Positions 36,961 through 48,539 are shown, counted from the first letter of the stretch. The stretch: 64,000 nt of DNA from Zeugodacus cucurbitae (GCF_028554725.1 NC_071669.1:11494501-11558500); one strand, 5' to 3'. The notes: generated from the letters alone by a model not told the origin. Made by a program: numbers and translations.

Positions 36961-38530
36961 TACCAAAAGTAATAATTTTTGATTCTGGTATTTTAGTTGT
37001 TTTAACGGTACTTAATATTAAAATAAAATTTTGAATCAAATAATTAAAAAATATTTTTTAAGAAGCACCCTAATGCTTGAAAATATTTCCGTATATGGCG
37101 TAATATTATCATACCGTCTTTTACGTTTGGGAAAATCATTCTATTTTTTGTTCTTGCACAGAATTATTATATTCGCCATAACCTCAAACCCAATATCTTA
37201 TATAATTCACCACTACAACAAATATTCCATAATACGTTTAATAATATTTCAAATACAATTATTTTTTTCCTATTTTCCATTAAGTTATTCGCATTTCATT
37301 GCACTCGCTTTGCTACGCCATAAAGCACAGTTATTTAACGCTATATTAAACTTTAAAGCCTAACACACCGACTGAGCGCACCCTTTGCCTTATAATCTAC
37401 GACATGCATATGTGTCTCACCCAGCCTTGGCTTGGTTGGCGTTTTGTCCCTGTCGCTATCTGCGCTCTGGCATAGCAAATCGAGTCGCGCCTAACAACTT
37501 GGTCACGGCCTTTTCGACTCCACCTCGAATTTTAGGCTCAAGCCCAACGTATGTACCTAGCGCCTAGTCTGCACTCATATCCGTAGCTCGATTGCGCTTC
37601 TATTTATTTGCGAACTTTTGTTGTAAATTCTTTTCGGCGCTTTTTTTTCTAATTTCTTTCGGTTTCGTTGTGCAGTTAGAGAAGCTCTTAAAATTTAATG
37701 TGTATACATTAAGCTTGAGTATAGTCGTTGCATGCATTACATATGTCCGTAGACACTCACCGCAGCTATGCTGTAATACCTCATCGTCTGTGTTCATTAT
37801 TTTTCGCCACTTTTGCCGCTTTATCATTTTTATAACACTGATTTCCTTTAGCTTGCTCTTTTATTACGATGTTTTTGCTGTTGTTGTTGTTGTTTTTGTG
37901 TTGTGCTTCTTTAATGTTTTCTACGACTTATTCGGTTGGAAAATTTATGGATATTGCGAAATTGTATTCTGTGTGTCCGGCATGCAGTTATGTCAGAGTG
38001 AGTAGTCAGTGCATGACGCTTTGAAAATTAGGTAATGTATGTTTAGAGGTTCGGGTTCATGTAAGCTTTCATTCTATAAAGCTTAAAAATATTTTTTATA
38101 TATTTGATGGATGGAAACATTCATATTTATTCAATCACATATATAAATTGAGGAACAGTCGTTCAAAATTGCTAAAATTCTCGACTTCATTAACAAATTT
38201 TGAGATAGTTTATCCTCTCTCTAGTTTATCCCTCTGGTTATGGCGTTCCATTATCAATCCTGAGAAGTACCTCAATCTTCGTCAAAATATGTGTGAGCTT
38301 TAAGCTCATATCAATTTCAGAAGCTCATTCAATTCTTTTCACATATCATCTCTCTCTGTCTTTTCCTCTCGATCTATTTAGAGAATTTCTGAAGGAAGTA
38401 AGATCTTGTGACTAAATATAAATAGAATTTATTAAAATTCCATATTTTCTTAGAGAGACACAGAGTCTTTTAGGCCTATAAGACATTGAAAAATAAAACT
38501 ATTATAGTTACTAGATATTCTATTGGTCTA
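36961..38530. other. Noncoding stretch
   Basis: Open frames at 37031-37363 and 37592-38005 are explained by AT-rich or GTT-rich text; none resembles a protein. No RNA gene seen. Confidence 0.5.
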
Positions 38531-38865
38531 CAACTTTGCTTCCGCCGTTTTCCAATAGATGTCTCTAGGGTCAAGCATTTGTCGATTAAATCGATTAAAT
38601 CATTTTATATCGATCTTGGACATTTGTGTCAACTTTAACCCAACAAAATATTTGAAGAGATCTGTTTGCATCCCAAACTTATTCTCAACTGAAAATTTCA
38701 CTTTTTGAGCCGAATTCTCGACATTTGCGGGAAATTTTGCTATTCTTTTTTAATTCCAAGAAAAGTGCAGCTGAGGTTCATCGACATTTGTAACATCGAC
38801 CTTCATAACCGTTTTTATACAAAAATAGCCTTAAATTAAAAAAAAAATCGGCGGAAGCAAAGTTG
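38531..38865. mobile_element. 335-bp MITE with perfect 17-bp terminal inverted repeats
   Basis: CAACTTTGCTTCCGCCG at 38531-38547 is repeated exactly, inverted, at 38849-38865. TA dinucleotides at 38529-38530 and 38866-38867 flank the element, matching the target preference of Tc1/mariner transposons. The interior has no coding frame of useful length. The autonomous partner is not in this window, and the inverted repeats differ from those of the rosa-type copies. Confidence 0.88.
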
Positions 38866-38867
38866 TA

Positions 38868-40787
38868 CCTAATACATAAAATAAGTTATACGCTTCTCGA
38901 AAGCTACCTGGCCTGATCTGTCTAATTCCGCCTTAAAATGTGTTAAAATTTAGTAATATTATTACAAACCTTAATGATGATTCTTGAAACTAGAAAGTAC
39001 TATAAATAAGCTTTTTAAAAAGCTTCACCATAGCGCCACCTATGGGGAAGAATTTTTTCTACAAAACAGTAAGGCAGTTCCAATCTAATATACAAGCCGT
39101 ACACTTTTCTAACAAAATTGTACTCTAACTAAACTCTTTAGAAATTCTGGAAGTGCAGCGCCATCTTTCGGCAACATTTTTTTATTTATAAAAGTGAAGT
39201 TGGATACCTCCATTATTTGTATTACCTCTTTGGGTTGTTTAATTTGTTATCAATGAGCAGTAGTAAATTGCTCCTGAAAATTATTTTGAGATCAGCGCCA
39301 CCTATCGGTAAGCCTTTTTATATTTAACTATTGAACGCGAAGGTTCAATGTACTATTTATGTAGGGATTTATTCCTCCCTTTGGAAGTTTTAGCTTGATT
39401 TTTTCTAACCAGAAATGGCAAAGGGCATTTGAGACTGATCTTTCGAGCTCAGCGACATCTGGCGGAACTTTTAAAGTAAATATTACTTTCAATTGATATT
39501 CCTAAAATTTACTATTCATGATATATTTTTTCAGTATTTCTAATTATTAGTTGTGAGCAAAACTAGTTCAACCTGTCGTTACATGTTCCAATTTCTTGAT
39601 TTTGTTATTGTAATTAACCATTAGCTTTTTGTTGTTTGCTTTTTGAATTTTTTTAAATGCTTGGGTCACGCTTTTTCGCCTAAAATGCCAGTTGATAGCC
39701 ACTTAAAGAGAATTTTTGCTGCTTTCTGCAAAAGTAGACATATGCTGTTGTCTATATATGTATATATCCACGGTATATGTATATGTTTGTCCGTCTGTCT
39801 ATGCATGCCATCCTTTGTTTTTCGGCTATTAATCTTCCACTTTTGTTTATTTGCGTACATTTCAACGAATCACGATTCACGCGTTTGGATTACCTTCTAA
39901 AATTTCGCAGTTTTATAACACGTGCACTCAACCACTCAAACAGGCATGTTTATATACATATTTATGTTTATACACATTGTTTATACACATGAATGTCTAT
40001 ATGTGTATGTATATATGTTTTTATAAAGCACGAAAAAAGCCATGCTGAAGCAAATTACGTTGCTTTGCATTTACCTAACAGCTTATCAGGTCAAACGACC
40101 TGAAAACAACAACAATAGTAAATTCTTCAAACAGCGCCAATCATTCCAATTTTAATGGCGTACTTTTTTAATGGTCCTTACAGTGGTATTTGTTGTTCAA
40201 TAATTGTTGTTCTTGCCAGCTTGACTGTTGCGCTAAATATTTAAATGGCCCCCAACACAGCTGGCTGGCTAGCGGAGCTGAGCAGCGCGTGTCTCCCCAC
40301 AAGTATGCATTTGGTCAGCTGTTTTTCGGTTGGAGCTCTGACATTCTAAGCGTGCGCATTTATCTACAATCAACGCCAAATAAATAAATATTTTAAGTGT
40401 GACTGCAATAAAAGTGGTGCGCTGCACTTCTGCCAGCAAAAAACACACTCACTGATGCTTAATGGCGCAGTCCCCCAGTTGTGGTCCCACTCGGTTGGAG
40501 CGTTTAATAAAGCAGTAATCTTTAAATGGCTGTTAACCTAATTTTCCAACGACAGCCAAATAAACACAAATTGAATGTGCATTTAATTGTATTGATTGTG
40601 TGCGAAATATCACAACACAGTTATTTGTTTATATGCACTATATGTGTATGCGTGTGTGTGTAGTTGGCGAAAAGGCAAGCGCAACCACTGAATACTATAT
40701 TTATTGGCTGTAAGAAAGTAGGGATTGTGTTGTATAAATATTTAATCTGAAATAAAAAAAAGAATAAATGAAGAATAAAATAACAGC
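38868..40787. other. Noncoding stretch containing the CTCF-like repeat array
   Basis: Apart from the array at 39032-39461, this is AT-rich text with TATA/CATA-rich runs around 39750-40020 and a GC-richer patch at 40180-40560. No gene recognised. Confidence 0.5.
39032..39461. repeat. Four spaced copies of a CTCF-core-like motif
   Basis: AGCGCCACCTA (39032), AGCGCCATCTT (39157), AGCGCCACCTA (39294) and the weaker AGCGACATCTG (39451) lie in the same orientation, 125, 137 and 157 bp apart. On the minus strand the first three read AGGTGGCGC or AGATGGCGC, the core that I associate with Drosophila CTCF. The text between motifs is only weakly similar, so the motif is better conserved than its surroundings. 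It could be a repeat relic or an insulator-type cluster. Confidence 0.6.
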
Positions 40788-42370
40788 GTCTACAGTCATG
40801 TGAAAAAATTTGGCATAATTTTCTAAAAAAAAAAATTTTTTTGATTTAGATAAAAAAAATTTTGATTTATATAAAAATATTTTTTAATAAAAAAACCTTA
40901 AAAAAATTGAAATTTGATATATATTCTCTACAGTCATGTGTTAAATTTTTGCATAATTTTTTTTATTATTATTTTTTATTTAAGTATATAAAAATTTAAA
41001 CAAAGCATAAAAATACTTCGATATAAAAAATAAACCATCTACAGTCATGTGATAAATTTGAGTATAAAGTTAACAAAAAATATAAAAATAAAATACTCAT
41101 CAAAATAGGTATGAAAAAATAAAAATCATAGCAAAATATATTCAAAATTAATGAATTATCTCTACAGTCGTGTGATAAATTTTAGCATAATTAAAAAAAA
41201 ATCGAAATAAAAAAATTAACATTTTATTTTATTTAAAAAATTAAAAAAAAAAAATATTTTAAAAATTAATTATTAATCCCTGCAGTCTTCTGTTAAATAT
41301 TTGCACAATTTTATGAAGTATTTTTTTTAATTAAATATGAAATAGTAAAATAAAACTCAAGACTACATAATTATAACAAATTAAACATCAACAGCTACAG
41401 TCATGTGGTAAATTTGAGTATAATATTAAAAAAAATATTAATCTACATAAGCATGAAAAAATTAAAAATTATACCAAATTATACACAATATTAATCAAAT
41501 ATCCCTACAGTCGTGCGATAATTTTTAGCATAATTAAAAAATAATAATATAAACAGCATGTGCATAAAAATTTATTATAGTAAAAAAATAAGAATAAATA
41601 TTTTCAAAATTAAACATTATCTTTCAGTCATGCGTTAAATTTTTCAATAATTTTATAAAAATTAATATATATAAAAAAAAATAAAACATAAAAATACATG
41701 AATATTAAAAAAATATCAACACCTACAGTAATGAGTTAAATTGTAGCATGCTTCACAAAAATATTTTAACAAAACATTTTTTTATATCTTAAGTATGATA
41801 AAAAAGTATAAAAATATATACAGTCATGTGTTAAATTTTAGCATAATTTTCCAAAAAAAAAAATTTAAATATAAAAAATATTTAAATATCAATTTTATTT
41901 TAATGAAAAAATTAAAAAAATAATTATTTACAAAAATAAGTAATAACCCTTACAGTCATGTGCTAAATTTTTGAATAATTTTATAAATGCATTTTTTTTA
42001 TCTAAATTAAATTTGAAAAACAAAAAATAACATAAAAATAAAAAATGGAACATCGACACGTACAGTGATGTGCTAAATTTTAGCATTGCTTCACAGAGAT
42101 TATTAAAAAAAAATATATTTTAAATCTTAAGAATGACAATAAATAAAAATAAATCAAATACACATACCAACATTATCAGCACTTACAGTCATGAGAAAAA
42201 TTTTAGCATGACTCAGGTATAATTTCCTCAAAAAATATGTTTAATCATAAGCATGAAAATGCAAAAATATGTACATACATATATATTATAAAATATAAAT
42301 CAAAAATAAAATATCATCGCCTACAGTCATGTGATAAATTTCAACATGATTCGCGTATAATTTTCACTAC
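40788..42370. repeat. 118-bp AT-rich satellite, 14 units, trimeric higher-order structure
   Basis: A CTACAGTCATGTG(A/T)TAAATTTT-like word opens each unit. CAGTC or its equivalent begins at 40793, 40931, 41042, 41165, 41283, 41398, 41508, 41625, 41726, 41821, 41953, 42063, 42186 and 42324 (mean spacing 118 bp). Units 1, 4, 7 and 10 follow with GCATAATT; units 2, 5, 8 and 11 with an AATTTTAT-type ending; units 3 and 6 with GAGTATAA; units 9 and 12 with GCAT(T)GCTTCAC. That gives a repeating A-B-C order of about 350 bp. Confidence 0.9.
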
Positions 42371-43726
42371 AAAACCAAAAAAAAACATTTTTTTCTTGAG
42401 TTATTATCTGCTGCTCATTCTAAACCAAATTTGCTGGTCAGCAATTGTTGTCCGAGAGTTTTTTCTTGTTGTTGCACAAAGTGAAAGGCTAGCAGTTCTG
42501 CCTTACTTGCCTGCCACACCGCGGCTATTTACTTAAGTTGTAACTGCGCTTTTGTGTTGTTGCTGCAAAATACACTTCGGCTGCCTTGCTTACAATACAT
42601 TTTTATATTATATATATTTCATTTTAACGGTTTTTTCTGTTTTGCTGCAATTTCTTAACAAGTCATTTTGGCATTTCGTGCGCAGCACATGTAAATGTCG
42701 CCAATGAAAGCAGCACAAGGAAATCGCTGCAAAAAGAATTTATATAAAAAAATGTAAAAAAAAAAAACAAAAAAGCAACAACAACAAAGCGTGTAGCGTG
42801 TAGCGTGTAGCTAGCGATCAGCAGTTGTAATAACAAGTTAGCAAAAGGCGCATACGAATGTCAAAATTTACATTAACATTGGCCATGACAATGCGCTCGC
42901 TCGCACACACACAAACTTGGCTGCTGGCAGCAGCTTTACAATAAAAGCTGTAATAACAACAATGCGTCCAGAAACAAGCGCAACACGCTGCCTCGTTTTT
43001 GGTCATAAATAATGCATGAATTTGTTTGGTCAGTTTCCGTTTTTCCGCAATGCTTTGGTGTTGGTGCTTTTTTTGTTTGGTTGCGGATTCAAAGCAAAAT
43101 GTTTGAGGCTGTAAAGGAAGCTATTTTGTTGGGATTGATATATTTTTCAAATGTTGGAATTTTGACAATTTTTTGGTAGATGAGGAGAAAAATTACTTTT
43201 CTTAAAAAAAATTATGAAAATGCAAATTTACAAAAATTAAAAAAATATATATTTTTTTTACAACGGAACCGGTGTTCTTGTTGGATGTATTATACACAAT
43301 TCTATGAAGCAAAAAAGTATTAATTTTCTTTTGTTGATGAGAATTTTTTAAATAATTTATATCTTCAATTTAACTCTTTAAACTTTAAAATCATTGTCAT
43401 ATTTGTTTCAAAAATTAAAAATATATAATATATTAAATTATTTTTCAAATATACTCAATTTCAATAAATAAGGAAATTATTCAAGAAAGAAAGAAATTAT
43501 TCAAGAAAAAATTATTAAAAAATAATTTTGAATCCTTTGTTGGAAATATAAAATATTTTTCATGAAAAGTATTTCTCAGGTTAATTTTCAATTTCATTTT
43601 GTTCAGAAAATATACAATGATAGTATACAATGATTCAATACTAACAACAATTCAATTCTAATAACTTAAAAATAATAATTAAAAGCTAAATGTTAGAGAA
43701 ATTCATTTGCTGCTACAGTTGCCTTG
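42371..43726. other. Noncoding stretch
   Basis: CAAC/GCGTGTA-rich text around 42540-43080, including three tandem AGCGTGT heptamers near 42787, then AT-rich sequence. No gene recognised. Confidence 0.5.
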
Positions 43727-44011
43727 CTAAGTCTGAAGGCCTCTGATGAGTCTGGATGCCTCTTCATTTACATGCTGTATAAGCCTCATTTCGCGAGTCT
43801 TTGCAAGTTTGGTTATTTCGTTTACTACAGGATTCACACCAAGATCACGGGGAAGGTCAGCAGATCTAACATACCAAGGAGCATTAACTATACTTCTTAG
43901 TACCTTATTTTGGAAGCGCTGAATGCAGGCAATACAGTTTTGACTTGAGCAACCCCATAGTTGAGCTCCATAGGCCCAAATTGGCTTTATTACTTGATTA
44001 TAAAAATTTAA
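43727..44011 (-). pseudogene. Jockey-type non-LTR retrotransposon RT, C-terminal fragment
   Basis: On the minus strand an uninterrupted frame of about 94 codons ends at a TAG (43727-43729). It contains YNQVIKPIWAYGAQLWGC, then IQRFQNKVLRSIVNAPWYVR and DLPRDLGVNPV. That order of conserved blocks is characteristic of the region after the polymerase domain in jockey/X-element ORF2 proteins. The catalytic YADD region and everything upstream are missing (5' truncation, the usual fate of LINE insertions). No stop or frameshift lies inside the surviving part. I see no clear poly(A) tail on the downstream (lower-coordinate) side. It was missed as a long open frame because it has no upstream ATG. Confidence 0.85.
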
Positions 44012-45656
44012 TCTAAAAAATTTTCAAAACACCAAATTTTTATTAAAATATATTAGATTAAAATAAGATAGTTACAATTTTTAGAATTGAAATGGGTTTG
44101 CGTTTCACTATTTCATTTCATTTAAATTTAAAATTAAAAAAAAAAAATTCTTTTTCAAAACTTCAAATTTAAAATATTCGAAATTCTAAATAAAATAATT
44201 TGTTATAGCCAGTATTATATTAAAAAATTGATAATTTATTTTTTTTTATTTTCTTATTATATATGAAACCTTCAAATTTTTCCTATTAAAAATATATCTA
44301 AATTTTAACTCAATGAAATTTCTGATATCAAAAATAAATCTATTTTCTTTACTACAAAATAAATTTTTTTTTTCAAAGAATTTTAGTACATTTGAGAAAA
44401 TATTTTCATATAAAATGGCGCATAAATCGCATGCGATATTTTTCTACTAACTGCATTCCTAATTCATTGACACTAAAATTCATATATTTGTCTTCAATTC
44501 TAAAAAGATTACAGAAAAAATCAAAAGTTACGTAATATGCCACCGTTATCCCAACTGTATTCTCAGCAACATTGCATTGAAAGAAATTTTTATGACGAGT
44601 TCGTTGCTTAAGTCTTTCGTTTCCGCATTGCCGGCAAGTCAAGAATTGAACGATCGCACTTCGAGTGTGTGTGTGTAAAAGCATGTGTTTCCTCATATCA
44701 GCAATTTTGCACATTTTTATTGTAGCTAACAGTTGGCCAGCAGTACCGTAATACACTTATCATTGCAATTTTTATTTTCTAATTAAATTTCAGCGTAATA
44801 AAAGCGCCATTTTGTTGCTTGTTCTTTTTGTTTTTTTTTTTTTTTTGCCGGCAAGCAACTGTCAGCCGCTAATTGCCGCACTCAAAGCTTTGAAGTGTGT
44901 TCTTAGATAATGCAAATGCGCTGTTGTTGCTGCTATTTAGAAAATTATAATGGCGTAATGGCAACAACAAATCGTCGATACATTTATTAGCTAATTAATG
45001 GCTTAATCTCGCGTGGCTTGCATTCCTTTGCAGCGACCGCCTAATGCCGCAGCATGATTAAATCACACCACCGGACATGTCGGCGGCGGCGCTGTGCTGG
45101 CCATTAACGGTGTTTGCTGAGCGGTGGAAATGGAAATGTGTGCAATGAGTTGAGGCAAAAATGCAGTTATAGATTCTTAAGTGACTGCCATGGCATGCCA
45201 AGTTACTAATGTTGCGTTTTAACACATTTTCTCAGTGAACTCACACACATATTCATATATGTACATATGTCTTCTATTCTTCACTCAAACGTCTAATTTA
45301 TTTTTATATTCGATTTCCTGTTCTTAAAATCCGTGCTGCTGCTTCAAAGATTTGTCTTGCCATGACATTTAGACGCAGTCACCGCGCCTACATTTCATTT
45401 GCAATACAAGGCAACAAAAAACAAAAAACAAAAAACAATTGAAATAAATAAATGTTTATATAAAAATAAATGAAAATTAAAAGACATGCATTATGCAGTG
45501 TGAAGTCAGTAGTTTTGTTGTTCTCCCATTTGGATGTGGGTTTGGTCCATACTTTGCGGACACAGTTTACTGACTGCTGCCTGCCCTCATTGGCACTCGC
45601 AGTACTGGCTTGTTGCGCCCACACACGCTTAGTAGACGAGCATGTGCACTGACATA
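44012..45656. other. Noncoding stretch
   Basis: AT-rich at first. The 116-codon minus-strand frame at 44406-44756 has scattered Cys/His residues but no proper zinc-finger spacing. CAAC/GCC-rich text follows to the mariner boundary. No host exon seen. Confidence 0.45.
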
Positions 45657-46962
45657 AAGGGTGATTTTTTAAGAGCTTGATAACTTTTTAAAAAAAAAAA
45701 ACGCATAAAATTTGCAAAATCTCATCGGTTCTTTATTTGAAACGTTAGATTGGTTCATGACATTTACTTTTTGAAGATAATTTCATTTAAATGTTGACCG
45801 TGGCTGCGTCTTAGGTGGTCCATTCGGAAAGTCCAATTTTGGGCAACTTTTTCGAGCATTTCGGCCGGAATAGCCCGAATTTCTTCGGAAATGTTGTCTT
45901 CCAAAGCTGGAATAGTTGCTGGCTTATTTCTGTAGACTTTAGACTTGACGTAGCCCCACAAAAAATAGTCTAAAGGCGTTAAATCGCATGATCTTGGTGG
46001 CCAACTTACGGGTCCATTTCTTGAGATGAATTGTTCTCCGAAGTTTTCCCTCAAAATGGCCATAGAATCGCGAGCTGTGTGGCATGTAGCGCCATCTTGT
46101 TGAAACCACATGTCAACCAAGTTCAGTTCTTCCATTTTTGGCAACAAAAAGTTTGTTAGCATCGAACGATAGCGATCGCCATTCACCGTAACGTTGCGTC
46201 CAACAGCATCTTTGAAAAAATACGGTCCAATGATTCCACCAGCGTACAAACCACACCAAACAGTGCATTTTTCGGGATGCATGGGCAGTTCTTGAACGGC
46301 TTCTGGTTGCTCTTCACCCCAAATGCGGCAATTTTGCTTATTTACGTAGCCATTCAACCAGAAATGAGCCTCATCGCTGAACAAAATTTGTCGATAAAAA
46401 AGCGGATTTTCTGCCAACTTTTCTAGGGCCCATTCACTGAAAATTCGACGTTGTGGCAGATCGTTCGGCTTCAGTTCTTGCACGAGCTGTATTTTATACG
46501 GTTTTACACCAAGATCTTTGCGTAAAATCTTCCATGTGGTCGAATAACACAAACCCAATTGCTGCGAACGGCGACGAATCGACATTTCACGGTCTTCAGC
46601 CACACTCTCAGAAACAGATGCAATATTCTCTTCTGTACGCACTGTACGCATTCGTGTGGTTGGTTTAATGTCCAATAAAGTAAACTGAGTGCGAAACTTG
46701 GTCACAATCGCATTAATTGTTTGCTCACTTGGTCGATTATGTAGACCATAAATCGGACGTAAAGCGCGAAACACATTTCGAACCGAACACTGATTTTGGT
46801 AATAAAATTCAATGATTTGCAAGCGTTGCTCGTTAGTAAGTCTATTCATGATGAAATGTTAAAGCATACTGAGCATCTTTCTCTTTGACACCATGTCTGA
46901 AATCCCACGTGATCTGTCAAATACTAATGCATGAAAATCCTAACCTCAAAAAAATCACCCGT
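45657..46962 (-). mobile_element. Complete rosa-type (DD41D) mariner transposon
   Basis: A 1306-bp element bounded by 14-bp terminal inverted repeats (45657-45670 and 46949-46962, one mismatch at the second base) and TA duplications at 45655-45656 and 46963-46964. On the minus strand the order is 113 bp of 5' leader, a 361-codon transposase, and a 107-bp 3' part with AATAAA (complement at 45732-45737). Every structural part of an autonomous mariner is present. The second copy at 25240-26163 is an internal-deletion derivative with almost no base changes, which points to recent activity. The DD41D rosa subfamily was described from Ceratitis rosa and other tephritids; the family assignment rests on the catalytic spacing. 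Confidence 0.95.
45764..46849 (-). CDS. rosa-type mariner transposase (DD41D), intact
   Basis: A 361-residue transposase that would bind the element's inverted repeats and cut and rejoin DNA at TA targets in the nucleus. Residues 1-120 form the DNA-binding region: the N-terminal helix-turn-helix begins MNRLTNEQRLQIIEFYYQNQ and a second one lies near residues 85-115 (SIRRRSQQLG...YSTTWKILRKDL). The RNase H-like catalytic domain follows, with Asp159 in ILFSDEAHF, Asp252 in FQQDGAT and Asp294 in DLTPLDYFLWGY. There are 92 residues between the first two and 41 between the last two, hence DD41D. The length is normal for mariner transposases (about 330-370). No stop or frameshift was found, so the protein may be functional. 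The ATG lies 113 bp inside the element's right end. Confidence 0.95.
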   Translation of the reverse strand: MNRLTNEQRLQIIEFYYQNQCSVRNVFRALRPIYGLHNRPSEQTINAIVTKFRTQFTLLDIKPTTRMRTVRTEENIASVSESVAEDREMSIRRRSQQLGLCYSTTWKILRKDLGVKPYKIQLVQELKPNDLPQRRIFSEWALEKLAENPLFYRQILFSDEAHFWLNGYVNKQNCRIWGEEQPEAVQELPMHPEKCTVWCGLYAGGIIGPYFFKDAVGRNVTVNGDRYRSMLTNFLLPKMEELNLVDMWFQQDGATCHTARDSMAILRENFGEQFISRNGPVSWPPRSCDLTPLDYFLWGYVKSKVYRNKPATIPALEDNISEEIRAIPAEMLEKVAQNWTFRMDHLRRSHGQHLNEIIFKK

Positions 46963-46964
46963 TA

Positions 46965-47414
46965 CAAACATATATATACAAAAACAACTAACTAGGTTCA
47001 CAAAGTCCACAAAGCATACACATGGCCACCATAAATATGTAGTACTTGCATGCTAATTAGAAAATTCTCTACTTAGGTTGACTGTTAGAAATTTCTTGGC
47101 ACCACTGAAATGCATACTAACACATATCAATTTTCGTTTTGCAGCATCAGCAGGCGAAATTTGAGTTTTTAGTGCCTGTGAGTGGTTAGTAAAATATTTT
47201 AATTTTTTTTTTTTTAATTTTTAAAGGCCATTAAATGTGTTAATTTAAGTGAGTTGTTCGGTAGTATATGGTCATGGGAAATTTTAATTTTTTAAATAAA
47301 TGGGTATGGGTATGGGTATGGTATGGATAAAGTTTAAAAAAATATTTTTTTATATATTCTAAAAACAACTAAAAAAACATGAAAGAGAAATTTTGAAGAC
47401 AAAATTATTGTAAA
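46965..47414. other. Noncoding stretch
   Basis: Contains a candidate but doubtful microexon near 47146-47178 and a TGGGTA hexamer run at about 47300-47325. Otherwise AT-rich. Confidence 0.5.
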
Positions 47415-48310
47415 AAGTAGTAGAAATATTGCGAATAAAATTAAAAAAAAAAACTGTCAGCTATTTAAATAACGAAATCTACTTCAGAGATCTATCTCTC
47501 AACAGAATCTGCTCTACCACAGCAGAGATTCAAAATAAAACTAGTTTTAAAAAACTTAAGTACTATGTAAAAAGTAAAAGGAAGTAGTTCCAAAAAGTAG
47601 TAAACATATTTTTAATAATTTTATTTAAAAAAGTATATAAATATAATAAAAAAAAAAACGAACTAAAAAATAAACAAATAGATATTATGCAGCAAGTAGA
47701 AATTTCATATTAGCTCAATTGAAAGTATTAAAATAGGAGCAAAAAAAGAAATTTTACTCGCAAATAATATTCTAAATAGTAGTAGAAATATTCGCTGGCA
47801 AGAAATTTATATCAACTAGACGAAATTACACAGAAGAAGCCATAAATTATATTTTATTACAAAAAAATAGAATTAGATTTTGTATACTCAAATCAATTGC
47901 AAAATAGTAGTAGAAATTGTTTTGGCAGAAAATGTTTAAAATTTTCCGAAATATTTTTCGTTAAAAAAAACTAAGAACAAAAACGATAAATTAAAGTTTC
48001 TCATAACAACATTGGAATAAAAAAATGGTAGTAGAATTAATAGTAACAAAAATTTTCTAAAAAGTACTAGAAAATGTAGCAAAAGGTTAAGTAAGAAGAT
48101 AATGATTTACATCAAAATAATCGGTAAAAAATAGTAGTAAAATAATTTTTTGAAAAAAAATTAAACACTCATGTATTCTTAGTAGTAGAATTTCTTGTTA
48201 TCGAAATATTTCGTCTAAATGGACAAAATTAACAAAAATATACAGTGAATTATATTTGCTGGCAATAATGTTAGCAGTAGAAAAATAGTAGTAGAAAATT
48301 TAGTACTACA
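47415..48310. repeat. Degenerate tandem array with (A)GTAGTAGAAAT core, about 110-120 bp
   Basis: The GTAGTAGAAA core recurs at 47417, 47597, 47696, 47779, 47906, 48028, 48133 and 48288, with an extra copy at 48181, separated by very AT-rich filler. Spacing is irregular (83-180 bp) but centres near 110-120. Confidence 0.75.
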
Positions 48311-48539
48311 AACTTTTTTGAATAGAGTACAAAAATTAAAAACATTAGAAATTTCATGAAAATATTATTAATAAATTGCTAAGAATATTTTAGAAACCAT
48401 CTGAAGATCTCAGCGTCGTGCTGTTGTTGTCTGAGGAATCACATAAAAAATCTTCGACTTTGGCTATATTATCTGATAGGTTCTTGATTATCTATTCTTA
48501 ACTTTCCGAAAACTTCAATCGAGCTCAAGGCCAAGAGCA

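Noticed and set aside
37592..38005. 137-codon plus-strand frame
   Set aside because: Same GTTGTT and poly-T origin; no family recognised.
44406..44756. 116-codon minus-strand frame with scattered Cys and His (possible zinc finger)
   Set aside because: The spacing does not fit C2H2 or CCHC knuckles. It could not be linked to the jockey fragment nearby.
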